64,000 nt of DNA, taken from the NCBI RefSeq assembly GCF_014646675.1, contig NZ_BMNS01000004.1, positions 344,953 through 408,952 of the forward strand, read 5' to 3'. The notes under the pieces are model-generated. The model saw nothing but the letters and a program-made list of their open reading frames with translations. It did not search any database and was not told the DNA's origin. The translations under genes and the position numbers were made by a program. Numbering within the stretch: position 1 is the first letter of the stretch; each line of letters opens with the position of its first letter. Below, one piece after another: positions 47,111-55,102 of the stretch. This stretch comes from Lutibacter litoralis (lineage in GTDB: Bacteria > Bacteroidota > Bacteroidia > Flavobacteriales > Flavobacteriaceae).

Positions 47111-48304
47111 TTGAAAAAATATTTTAGATACTCCGTCCTACCCATAATAATTACTCTTATTGTTTTAGCATTCAGCACTAAAAATGAAGGTTCTAAAACA
47201 GTTAAATTATTTCATACTGTTTCTGATACTGCTTCGATTGAAGCAACGGAACCTATCTTGGAAAAAAAATATCCTATTGAGATAACACAAAAGGTAAGTA
47301 ACAAATTAGATTCATTATTGCAACGTATTAATAAAAGACACGATTTTCATGGTTCTGTATTGGTTGCAAAAAACGGAAAAATAGTTTATAATAATCACAT
47401 TGGTTTTGCCGATTTCAGAAAGAAAGAACCACTTAATAAAACATCTTTATTTCAATTAGCTTCAGTAAGTAAACAATTTACGGCTGCGGCTATTATGATG
47501 CTGTATGAAAGAAATCAAATTAAACTCACAGATACTGTTAATAGTTATTTTCCAGATTTTCCTTATGAAGGTGTAACTATTAAAAACCTACTAAACCATA
47601 CAGCAGGTTTACCAAAATATTTTTGGGTTGCAGAGCATAAATGGAAAAAAGAAAAAGCACCAACTAACAGCGAAATGATGCGTTTATTTGCATCAAGCAA
47701 TGTGCAAAGATTCTTTAAGCCAGGGCGTAACTTTGATTATTCAAATACTGGATATTTAGTATTGGCTTCTATTGTTGAAAAAGTTGCTGGGGTAAGTTTT
47801 AGTGCTTTCTTGGAAAAAAATATTTTTGAACCTTTAGAAATGAATCAATCTTTTGTGTATAATCCAGAAAATAAAAATATTAATAAAAATCATTTGTTTG
47901 GGTATAGACTATATAAAGGCTGGAAGCATTTAAAAATTAATAATACAGTAAATGATGCCGTTGTTGGCGATAAAAACGTTTATACAACCAGTGAAGATTT
48001 GTTTAAATGGGTTTTAGGATTAAATAATGGAAAGTTAATTTCAGAGGAATCTTTAAATCTAATGTACACCAATGGAGAAACTATTTATAAAAGAAAAATC
48101 CCGTATGGGTTTGGTTTTAGAATAGACCCTAAAGATACAAATATTGTTTATCATCATGGTAAATGGAATGGATTTAGCACAGGATTAACTCAATTTTTAG
48201 ACGAAAATCTTGTAGTAATTGTCTTAGAGCACACGAGTTATTCTGGAATTTCTTCTTTAACTAAAAAAGTTAAGAAAATTGTTGGTGAAAATTTAAACGT
48301 CTAA
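47111..48304 (+). CDS. Serine hydrolase, class C beta-lactamase family
   Basis: About 397 residues. An N-terminal hydrophobic segment (YFRYSVLPIIITLIVLAFS) exports or anchors it to the periplasm. The penicillin-binding fold is clear: nucleophile in SVSK (LASVSKQFTAAAIMM), Tyr-Ser-Asn in FDYSNTGYLVLASIVEK, and HHGKWNGFSTG in place of the KTG box. Members include esterases, D-aminopeptidases and beta-lactamases, so the substrate is open. No ATG is available near the start; the promoter position favours TTG at 47111 over TTG at 47078. Confidence 0.85.
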   Translation: MKKYFRYSVLPIIITLIVLAFSTKNEGSKTVKLFHTVSDTASIEATEPILEKKYPIEITQKVSNKLDSLLQRINKRHDFHGSVLVAKNGKIVYNNHIGFADFRKKEPLNKTSLFQLASVSKQFTAAAIMMLYERNQIKLTDTVNSYFPDFPYEGVTIKNLLNHTAGLPKYFWVAEHKWKKEKAPTNSEMMRLFASSNVQRFFKPGRNFDYSNTGYLVLASIVEKVAGVSFSAFLEKNIFEPLEMNQSFVYNPENKNINKNHLFGYRLYKGWKHLKINNTVNDAVVGDKNVYTTSEDLFKWVLGLNNGKLISEESLNLMYTNGETIYKRKIPYGFGFRIDPKDTNIVYHHGKWNGFSTGLTQFLDENLVVIVLEHTSYSGISSLTKKVKKIVGENLNV

Positions 48305-48338
48305 ATTTACTTAGAAAACTAAAATCCTTTTAAAAAAA

Positions 48339-48364
48339 AACCACTCAGATTCGAATGGTTTTTT
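48339..48364. terminator. Terminator after the serine hydrolase gene
   Basis: AACCACTC and GAATGGTT pair with one mismatch (a G-U pair on the minus strand), flanked by an A tract and a run of six T. It lies about 35 bases after the stop. Confidence 0.7.
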
Positions 48365-48436
48365 GTGCAATTTCCTCTAAAATAAAATATTTATCTTTTT
48401 CGTATTGTAAAATTAAGCTGTTTATTCAGTTTGTTT

Positions 48437-48483
48437 AAGGGGATATTTCTCCTTTTATCTAGGGGAAATATCCCCTTATTTTT
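48437..48483 (+). terminator. Second strong hairpin in the serine hydrolase-comM gap
   Basis: AAGGGGATATTTC (48437-48449) is perfectly complementary to 48465-48477, and three further pairs (one G-U on the plus strand) extend the stem to 16. It is followed by ATTTTT. It is much stronger than the terminator 100 bases earlier. It could be a backup terminator or the 3' end of an unannotated small RNA. Confidence 0.65.
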
Positions 48484-48729
48484 CCTATTATTTTTAACAG
48501 TCTCTATTGGTTTGGGTTTTTAATTCTAACTACTTTATTAAAAAACTCAGACAACAATCTCCCCATTTGATTTGAATGAAAAGGTAAATTCTACTTTAAA
48601 ATATTCTTCTGATTTAAATTTTGTATTGTCTAGTAGCTTTTAAATTATGAGGCTTCAGAATTGAAAGGTTTTCTATTTACTATTTTTAAAAAATTGATAA
48701 CTTTAGTAAATACACATAGCAATTTTAAA

Positions 48730-50265
48730 TTACCCTAACCAACCTTCTCTGTCTAAACTTCTATATTGAATAGCTTCAGAAATATGAGAAGACGAAATAT
48801 CTTTTACACCTTCTAAATCTGCAATGGTCCTAGAAACTTTCAAAATTCTATCGTAGGCTCTAGCGGAAAGGTTTAAACGTTCCATCGCATTTTTTAAGAG
48901 GTTTTTGCTTTCTTCACTTAGTTTACAGAATTTACGAATTTGTTTTACGCTCATTTGTGCATTATAATGCACATTTTCAAGTTCTAAAAATCGTTCTGAT
49001 TGTTTTTCACGTGCTTTAGTTACACGTTCTCTAATAAGCTTACTTGGTTCGGCTAATTGTTCTTCAGATAGTTTTTCAAAAGGAACAGGATTTACTTCAA
49101 TATGAATATCAATTCTATCTAAAAGTGGTCCAGAAATTTTACTTAAGTAACGTTGCATTTCAGCAGGTGATGAGGTTACAGGCGCATCGGGATCGTTAAA
49201 ATAGCCGCTCGGACTAGGATTCATACTTGCCACTAACATAAAACTACTTGGATATGTTACTGTAAATCGTGCTCTTGAAATAGTTACTTCCCTATCTTCT
49301 AAAGGTTGACGCATTACTTCTAAAACTGTGCGTTTAAATTCTGGTAATTCATCTAAAAATAATACGCCATTATGTGATAATGAAATTTCACCTGGTTGCG
49401 GATATTGGCCTCCACCAACAAGTGCAATATCTGAAATAGTATGGTGCGGTGATCGAAAAGGGCGTTGGCACATTAAACCACTTTCTTTAACTTTACCAAC
49501 AACTGAATGTATTTTTGTAGTTTCTAATGCTTCTTGCAATGTCATTGGAGGTAAAATGGATGGTAAACGCTTGCTTAACATAGTTTTACCACTTCCTGGA
49601 GGCCCAACAAGTATAATATTATGCCCGCCTGCAGCCGCAATTTCCATAGAACGTTTTACAGATTCTTGTCCTTTCACATCAGCAAAATCAAATTCTGGAT
49701 TGTCAAGATTTTTGTAAAATTCAGCACGTGTATCAATTATGGTTTGTTCGAGTTCAGCTTTTTCGTCAAAAAAATTAATAACTTCGGTAATATTACTAAC
49801 ACCATATACTTTTAAGTCACTTACAATAGCAGCTTCTTTTGCATTTTGTTTTGGTAAAATAAAACCCTTAAACCCTTCTTCTCTTGCTTTAATTGCTATT
49901 GGTAATGCACCTTTTATAGGTTGTAAACTTCCATCTAAAGAAAGTTCTCCCATAATTATATAATCACCAACTTTTTCGGATTTAATTTGGTTTGAAGCAG
50001 CTAAAATTCCTATAGCTAAGGTTAAATCGTATGCAGAACCTTCCTTACGTAAATCTGCAGGAGCCATATTTATAGTAATTTTTTTACCTGGAAGTTTGTA
50101 CTTGTTATTATTTAAAGCTGCGGAAATTCTGTAACTACTTTCTTTTATAGCATTGTCTGGCAAGCCAACTAAATGGTAACCGATTCCTTTATCTATATTT
50201 ACTTCAACAGTAATAGTTGTGGCTTCCACACCGAAAACGGCGCTACCAAAAATTTTAACAAGCAT
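48730..50265 (-). CDS. YifB/ComM-family Mg-chelatase-like AAA ATPase
   Basis: A 511-residue ATPase of the ComM/YifB family; in naturally competent bacteria ComM is a helicase that extends branch migration of incoming DNA. An N-terminal Lon-like fold (GYHLVGLPDNAIKESSYRI, NMAPADLRKEGSAYDL) precedes the Mg-chelatase ATPase: Walker A LVGPPGSGKTMLSK, GEISLSHNGVLFLDELPEF for Walker B, and the C-terminal LSARAYDRILKVSRTIADL. Length and motifs are complete. It follows the LacI regulator gene by 18 bases on the same strand. Confidence 0.93.
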   Translation of the reverse strand: MLVKIFGSAVFGVEATTITVEVNIDKGIGYHLVGLPDNAIKESSYRISAALNNNKYKLPGKKITINMAPADLRKEGSAYDLTLAIGILAASNQIKSEKVGDYIIMGELSLDGSLQPIKGALPIAIKAREEGFKGFILPKQNAKEAAIVSDLKVYGVSNITEVINFFDEKAELEQTIIDTRAEFYKNLDNPEFDFADVKGQESVKRSMEIAAAGGHNIILVGPPGSGKTMLSKRLPSILPPMTLQEALETTKIHSVVGKVKESGLMCQRPFRSPHHTISDIALVGGGQYPQPGEISLSHNGVLFLDELPEFKRTVLEVMRQPLEDREVTISRARFTVTYPSSFMLVASMNPSPSGYFNDPDAPVTSSPAEMQRYLSKISGPLLDRIDIHIEVNPVPFEKLSEEQLAEPSKLIRERVTKAREKQSERFLELENVHYNAQMSVKQIRKFCKLSEESKNLLKNAMERLNLSARAYDRILKVSRTIADLEGVKDISSSHISEAIQYRSLDREGWLG

Positions 50266-50283
50266 AGCAATTATTATTTTTAT

Positions 50284-51318
50284 TTAAAACTTAATAAAAA
50301 GTTTTTTTGTTGATTCCCTTTCAACCAATTTGGTTTTTATAATTTCGGTTTTAATATCGTCAAATTTAATTTTACCTTCAAGTTTGTCTATTAGACGCGT
50401 TGCCGCAACTTCGCCTGTAGTATGTGCAAAACGATTAACACTTGTTAAAGGTGGAGATCCATAGCGGGATAATAACCCATTTGTAAAGCCAATAATTGAA
50501 ACCTCTTCTGGAATTTTAACATTTCTTTTGTTTAATACTTGCGTTGCTATAGCGCCAGAAACTTCATCTACAGAAAAAATGCCATCTACCTTATTGTTGT
50601 CTAACATATTGTTAATACGTTCAATTAAGTTGATTTCATTATCTTGTTTAATAATCAAATTTTCGTTTGGTGTTACACCGTATTTTGTAAGTGCCTTTAA
50701 ATATCCCTTTATTCGAAATTTATTAATATTTAAACCTTCTGAAGTTGAAATTATTGCAATGTCTTTACAGCCAGATTTCATTAAAAAACGTGTTGCTTTA
50801 TAGGCACTTTTAATATTATCTGTAACCACTTTATCACATTTAATATCTTTATGCGCACGGTCATATAAAACAATTGGAGTTTCTTCTTCTAAAATATCAT
50901 GAAAGTGATCAAACTTTTTTAATTTTAATGTTTCAACCGAAACACAAGCAACAAAACCGTCTATTGTTCCATTAGAAAGCATTTCCATAGTTTCAACTTC
51001 TTTTTCATAAGATTCGTTTGTAATACAAGTAATTATACTATATCCTTTTTCGGTGGCTACTTTTTCAATACCCCGAAGTGCTCTCGCAAAGTAATAATTC
51101 AAAATATTGGGAATAAGAATACCTATTGTTTTTGTTTTTTTGTTTTGCAAACTTAACGCAAGCGTATTTGGCTTATACTTATGCAGTTTAGCATATTCTT
51201 GAATTTTGGCTTTTGTTTCGTCACTTATTTCGTAACTATCATTTAAAGCTTTTGAAACTGTTGAAATTGAAACGCCTAGAGCTTTTGCAATTTGTTTTAT
51301 GGTTATTCTTTTATTCAT
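50284..51318 (-). CDS. LacI-family transcriptional regulator
   Basis: A 344-residue repressor-type regulator. The N-terminal helix-turn-helix with hinge (ITIKQIAKALGVSISTVSKA, then NTLALSLQNKKTKTIGILIP) is followed by a periplasmic-binding-protein-like sensor domain (about 60-335: DGFVACVSVE, VDGIFSVDEVSGAIATQVL, SIIGFTNG, FAHTTGEVAATRLIDKL). LacI proteins usually sense a sugar, but no sugar gene is near. It overlaps the penicillin acylase gene by 8 bases and lies downstream of it, so the two are translationally linked. Confidence 0.93.
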   Translation of the reverse strand: MNKRITIKQIAKALGVSISTVSKALNDSYEISDETKAKIQEYAKLHKYKPNTLALSLQNKKTKTIGILIPNILNYYFARALRGIEKVATEKGYSIITCITNESYEKEVETMEMLSNGTIDGFVACVSVETLKLKKFDHFHDILEEETPIVLYDRAHKDIKCDKVVTDNIKSAYKATRFLMKSGCKDIAIISTSEGLNINKFRIKGYLKALTKYGVTPNENLIIKQDNEINLIERINNMLDNNKVDGIFSVDEVSGAIATQVLNKRNVKIPEEVSIIGFTNGLLSRYGSPPLTSVNRFAHTTGEVAATRLIDKLEGKIKFDDIKTEIIKTKLVERESTKKLFIKF

Positions 51319-53701
51319 TTTTTGGTTGAATAGTTAATTTAGTTGAACTATTAATAATTTCTTCTTTATTTAGTTTCATTTTTCTGAATTCACCTTTATT
51401 ATACATTTCGGCTTGATCTTTATAATGTTTACTAAATGGGTTTCCAGACTGACCTGTTGGCAAGATACTAATACTATTTTCAATATCCGAAAAATCAACA
51501 ATCCTTCTTGTTGAAGGACCTGCATTTACATTGTATAATCCAGAATCGTTATACTCATACCCTCTATTGTCAATAACTTCTCTTGCGCCTTTTATTGGAA
51601 AAGGTCCCACATTAAAATACTTTTTTAAGGCAGCTATTGTACCTAACGGATGCGGGTGTTCTAAAGTATGTACTTTACCCCAATTCCAGTCTTTTATATC
51701 TTTTCCTAATTGTTTTTCTAACAAAGTTACAGTTTCAATTAAAGATTCTGATAAAATATCTTTTCGTGTTTCAAAAACATTTTCAGTTGCAACATTATCC
51801 CACCAAATTGCAGCATCATTCTTTATTAAATCTGCTATAGTTCTTTTAATTAAATGAGTGCTCATTAGTTGGGTAAATAATTGTTCGCCAAGTTCGTCTT
51901 CAAAGGTATTTTTTAAATATAAATAAATCCATTTATTATAAATGGTTGGCGCTACATTATCTATGGTATTTGAACCATCCCAAAGTTGCAACACATCAAT
52001 TGCTCTTTGTTCATTTTTACTGAAGGAATTATAGTCCAAAATTTTTGTAAATTCTTGAATTACTTCAGGTGCAACAGATGAGGTAACATCGTTAATCATA
52101 GTTGCCATTGTTTCTTTGTTCCAATTGTTTTTTGGTTCTAATAACTCCACAATACGCTTGGCTCTGTCTTCAGGTAAATAATAACCAGGATATAAAGTAT
52201 TTGAAATTGTATCTGGTTGATTATTTGCTGAATACACGAAATTCCATTCAGGATTTTCAGCGATTGGATTTTCACTAAAATCTAAATATTCAACAATATC
52301 GTCTTCACCTGAGGCGCCATCTAAGATAAATTTTCTATTTGAATTTGATTTTATTTTGTACAACTTACCTGCCGCCCACCAAGCTACATTTCCACTAGCA
52401 TCTCCAAACATAATATTTAAACCCGGTGCGTGAATCATTGAAGCTCCTTTTTTGACATCTTCCATATTAGTTGCTCTGGAAATTGTGTGTAAAGCATCCA
52501 AAACTACACCATCTTGTTGTGTATAAACCCAAGACATTGCAATAGGTTCGGTTTGAGAGATTCCATCTAAAACATCGTTTACTATTGGTCCATGATGCGA
52601 ATTTCTAACTGAAATTACAACAGCTTCAGCATCTTTAACTTTTATAGTTTTGTTTACTATAGTGTATTCCAAAATACCACCTTTAGATTTGTATTTATTT
52701 TTTTCTGAAGGATGATTTTCTTCTTTATAAAAATCAACATCATCGTTCTCAAACATAGTTAAACCGTAAGCATAGTTTCGGTTATGGCCCAACAAAGGAA
52801 AAGGAACTCCAGCAATATGATACCCGTACATTTCGTAATTTGGAGTAACAATATGCGCCTCGTACCAAGTGCCAGGTTGAGAATAAACAATATGTGGATC
52901 GTTGGCAAACAACACATTACCAGTACTTGTTTTATTGGCTGAAACCACCCAACTATTGCTCCCGACGAATGGTGCTACAGGTGAGTTTTTCATAATATCA
53001 GACACGCTTGCTACAATATTTGCATAATTTTTAATATCACTTTTTGAGTTTTTTATCAGCGCAGTTTTTGAATCAACATCAATATTTAAATCTTTTAAAT
53101 AATTTGCTCCTAACTTTTCTTTTATTGCAGAAAGCAACGGATCAGTTTTGTGTGCCATTGCAAAACTAAAAGACATATATCCTAAAATATTGTAAATATC
53201 TTTTAGTTGATAATGTTCTTTATTAATGCCTATTAAGGTAAACTCAATTGGAGTTGCTCCATTATCTATAAATTGATTTACACCCTTTAAATAAGCTGTT
53301 GTTAATTGATAAACCTCACTAGTTACATCTAACTTCTCAATCGATTTTTGTGAAGCTTCTTCAATACCTAAACTCGTAAAAAATTTATCGTTTTTTAACA
53401 TGTCTTCACCAAAAATTTCAGATAACCTTCCTGGTGCAATTCTTCGAATTAATTCCATCTGCCAAAGTCTATCTTGCGCATGTACATAACCCAAGGCAAC
53501 CATAGCATCCTGTTCATTTTCTGCATAAATATGTGGAATTCCATACTCATCAAAATATACATCTGTTTTATTTTCAATTGAAACTAACTCTAACTCACCA
53601 GAATATTTAGGTTTTAAGCTATTGAAATATACTAGACTGCATATTATTACTAATACGACTAAAACAACTATAAATAGAAGTATCTTTTTTAAAACTTTCA
53701 T
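51311..53701 (-). CDS. Penicillin acylase-family Ntn hydrolase
   Basis: A 796-residue precursor with an N-terminal hydrophobic anchor (about 5-27). The alpha part (about 30-240) carries DVYFDEYGIPHIYAENEQDA and ALGYVHAQDRLWQMELIRR. Self-cleavage is expected before Ser248 in the GSNSWVVS motif, which becomes the N-terminal nucleophile of the beta chain. HDPHIVYSQPG-like (ANDPHIVYSQPGTWYE) and GLTMFENDDVDFY are also conserved. The family includes penicillin acylases and N-acyl-homoserine lactone acylases; specificity is not readable. It shares an 8-base overlap with a LacI regulator gene downstream. Confidence 0.92.
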   Translation of the reverse strand: MKVLKKILLFIVVLVVLVIICSLVYFNSLKPKYSGELELVSIENKTDVYFDEYGIPHIYAENEQDAMVALGYVHAQDRLWQMELIRRIAPGRLSEIFGEDMLKNDKFFTSLGIEEASQKSIEKLDVTSEVYQLTTAYLKGVNQFIDNGATPIEFTLIGINKEHYQLKDIYNILGYMSFSFAMAHKTDPLLSAIKEKLGANYLKDLNIDVDSKTALIKNSKSDIKNYANIVASVSDIMKNSPVAPFVGSNSWVVSANKTSTGNVLFANDPHIVYSQPGTWYEAHIVTPNYEMYGYHIAGVPFPLLGHNRNYAYGLTMFENDDVDFYKEENHPSEKNKYKSKGGILEYTIVNKTIKVKDAEAVVISVRNSHHGPIVNDVLDGISQTEPIAMSWVYTQQDGVVLDALHTISRATNMEDVKKGASMIHAPGLNIMFGDASGNVAWWAAGKLYKIKSNSNRKFILDGASGEDDIVEYLDFSENPIAENPEWNFVYSANNQPDTISNTLYPGYYLPEDRAKRIVELLEPKNNWNKETMATMINDVTSSVAPEVIQEFTKILDYNSFSKNEQRAIDVLQLWDGSNTIDNVAPTIYNKWIYLYLKNTFEDELGEQLFTQLMSTHLIKRTIADLIKNDAAIWWDNVATENVFETRKDILSESLIETVTLLEKQLGKDIKDWNWGKVHTLEHPHPLGTIAALKKYFNVGPFPIKGAREVIDNRGYEYNDSGLYNVNAGPSTRRIVDFSDIENSISILPTGQSGNPFSKHYKDQAEMYNKGEFRKMKLNKEEIINSSTKLTIQPKNE

Positions 53702-53760
53702 TTAGCGTAACGGTATTTATAACATCAAAGATACGCAATTTTACGAAACCGCAATAGTAT

Positions 53761-53798
53761 AAAGTATTTGTCTATATGTAAAAAATACTTTACATTTG
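53761..53798 (+). promoter_or_regulatory. Promoter with embedded inverted repeat for membrane protein/XRE pair
   Basis: TTTG (53767-53770), 20 bases, TACATTTG (53791-53798): a full match to the Bacteroidota promoter. Perfect 9-base arms AAAGTATTT (53761-53769) and AAATACTTT (53783-53791) overlay the -33 and touch the -7. A repressor bound there would block RNA polymerase, and an XRE regulator is encoded in the same operon. Confidence 0.68.
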
Positions 53799-53821
53799 AA
53801 AATGACTTTAAATGTACTAAT

Positions 53822-54301
53822 ATGAAATCAAGATTTTTATTTTCACACAAGTTAAAACCTTTAGGTTGGATTTTATTTTTAATAGGAATGGTTTTAGGAA
53901 GTATTTTAATGCTGAATGAGTTTGATACACCAAATTGGGAAGTTCAAGTTTTTCCATTAATTGGTGAAGAAGGTTTTTTAGCTAGAAATACAGCATTTAA
54001 ATGGAGTTCGAACAATATTGCCGATGAACTAGCTTCGCTACTAATAATTTTTGGAGGGATTTTGGTTTCATTTTCTAAAACTAAGGATGAAGATGAATAC
54101 ATTTCTAAAATTAGAATGGACTCACTAATTTGGGCAACCTATGTTAATTATGGAGTGTTAATTTTAGCAGTAGTTTTTGTGTTTGAAATGAGCTTCTTTA
54201 GCGTTTTAATTTATAATATGTTTACATTATTGTTGTTTTTTATGTTGCGATTTCATTATGTTTTGTACAAAACAAAAAAGTCTATTAGTTATGAAGAATA
54301 A
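53822..54301 (+). CDS. Small membrane protein paired with XRE regulator
   Basis: A 159-residue protein with about four hydrophobic segments (near 12-32, 67-80, 102-121 and 123-143). I recognise no family name or catalytic motif. The ATG at 53822 is chosen because an upstream in-frame TTG (53768) lies inside the -33 promoter element. Its 3' end overlaps the XRE gene by 11 bases, so the pair is coupled. Membrane protein plus short XRE regulator pairs of this size recur in Bacteroidota and Firmicutes, where the membrane partner is usually uncharacterised. Confidence 0.78.
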   Translation: MKSRFLFSHKLKPLGWILFLIGMVLGSILMLNEFDTPNWEVQVFPLIGEEGFLARNTAFKWSSNNIADELASLLIIFGGILVSFSKTKDEDEYISKIRMDSLIWATYVNYGVLILAVVFVFEMSFFSVLIYNMFTLLLFFMLRFHYVLYKTKKSISYEE

Positions 54302-54491
54302 TATAAAAGTAGAGCGCGCCATACATAATTTAACACAAGCAAAACTTGCCGAATTAATTGGTGTTAGTAGGCAAACCATAAACGCCATGGAATTAAATAA
54401 ATATGTTCCATCAACAGTTTTGGCATTAAAAATTGCTGAAATTTTCAAGAAAGATGTTAATCAAATTTTCTTTTTGGAGACTTCAGATTAG
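54291..54491 (+). CDS. Short XRE-family helix-turn-helix regulator
   Basis: A 66-residue DNA-binding protein that is almost only an HTH domain: ERAIHNLTQAKLAELIGVSR, then QTINAMELNKYVPSTVLALK and IAEIFKKDVNQIFFLE. This is the compact YgzD-like type. It overlaps the membrane protein gene by 11 bases. The inverted repeat in their shared promoter (53761-53791) is a candidate autoregulatory site. A 14-base palindrome spans the stop codon (AGATTAGCTAATCT, 54485-54498) and is followed by a T run. Confidence 0.92.
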   Translation: MKNNIKVERAIHNLTQAKLAELIGVSRQTINAMELNKYVPSTVLALKIAEIFKKDVNQIFFLETSD

Positions 54492-54537
54492 CTAATCTTT
54501 TTTGTAGACTTTAACTATTGAATGAACTAATCTAATC

Positions 54538-54569
54538 AAAGAAGGTTGCCTTTTTAGGCAACCTTCTTT
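54538..54569. terminator. Bidirectional terminator between XRE and dinB-like genes
   Basis: AAAGAAGGTTGCC and GGCAACCTTCTTT form a perfect 13-base stem with a 6-base T-rich loop between convergent genes. Confidence 0.85.
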
Positions 54570-54583
54570 AATATCTACTAAAA

Positions 54584-55099
54584 TTAAAGATATTTTTCCT
54601 TAATTATTCTTAAATGATGGATTTGATGTCCAGCAATAATAAAACCAAGTGCTCTAACAGTCATATCACTATTGCTAGCGGTGCCAATTATTAAAAGTAT
54701 TTCTTGCTTAAAACTTTTAAACAATAAAATTGTGGAATTTCTAACATGTATTAACTCCTGAAGAATATCCTTAATATCACGTTCGTTTCCGTTCGAATTT
54801 GTTACATACCAGTCTTCATCAAAACCAGGTAATTCTGTAGCATCATTTCTTGAAAAACGTAATGCTCTATAACTTAACACACGTTCAGCATCTATAATAT
54901 GTTGTACTAACTCTTTAATAGTCCATTTTCCTTCAGCATATCTGTAGGTTAACTTTTCTTCATGTAAATTTTCTAAAGTTGTAATTAAATCTTTTAATGA
55001 AGTTTCTAAAACTTCATTAAGATCAACCTCCCCTAATGCTTTAATATATTGACTATAAAACGGAGCGTACTCCTGAGTGTTTAATTGTCTAGAATTCAT
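54584..55099 (-). CDS. DinB/YfiT-family metal-dependent protein
   Basis: A 171-residue four-helix-bundle protein of the DinB superfamily. Metal-binding histidines are seen in IKELVQHIIDAERVL and in the C-terminal IAGHQIHHLRIIKEKYL. Superfamily members include thiol transferases (bacillithiol, mycothiol) and damage-induced proteins of unknown role, so the activity is open. It starts 3 bases after the ppc stop and is probably co-transcribed with ppc. Confidence 0.88.
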   Translation of the reverse strand: MNSRQLNTQEYAPFYSQYIKALGEVDLNEVLETSLKDLITTLENLHEEKLTYRYAEGKWTIKELVQHIIDAERVLSYRALRFSRNDATELPGFDEDWYVTNSNGNERDIKDILQELIHVRNSTILLFKSFKQEILLIIGTASNSDMTVRALGFIIAGHQIHHLRIIKEKYL

Positions 55100-55102
55100 A
55101 TT

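Larger units (their letters stand above)
48305..48729. other. Noncoding gap between convergent genes
   Basis: Apart from the two hairpins I see no credible gene in these 425 bases. The part from 48484 to 48729 is AT-rich without a promoter match, tRNA-like fold or repeat. One open stretch of about 33 codons ending near 48643 has no start codon. Confidence 0.6.

Noticed and set aside
48543..48643. Open stretch of about 33 codons in the 48.3-48.7 kb gap, possibly a gene remnant
   Set aside because: No start codon, no recognisable homology and no promoter; length is expected by chance in this AT-rich sequence.
53768..53821. In-frame TTG extension of the small membrane protein
   Set aside because: The TTG lies within the -33 element of a full-consensus promoter, so it is not transcribed.
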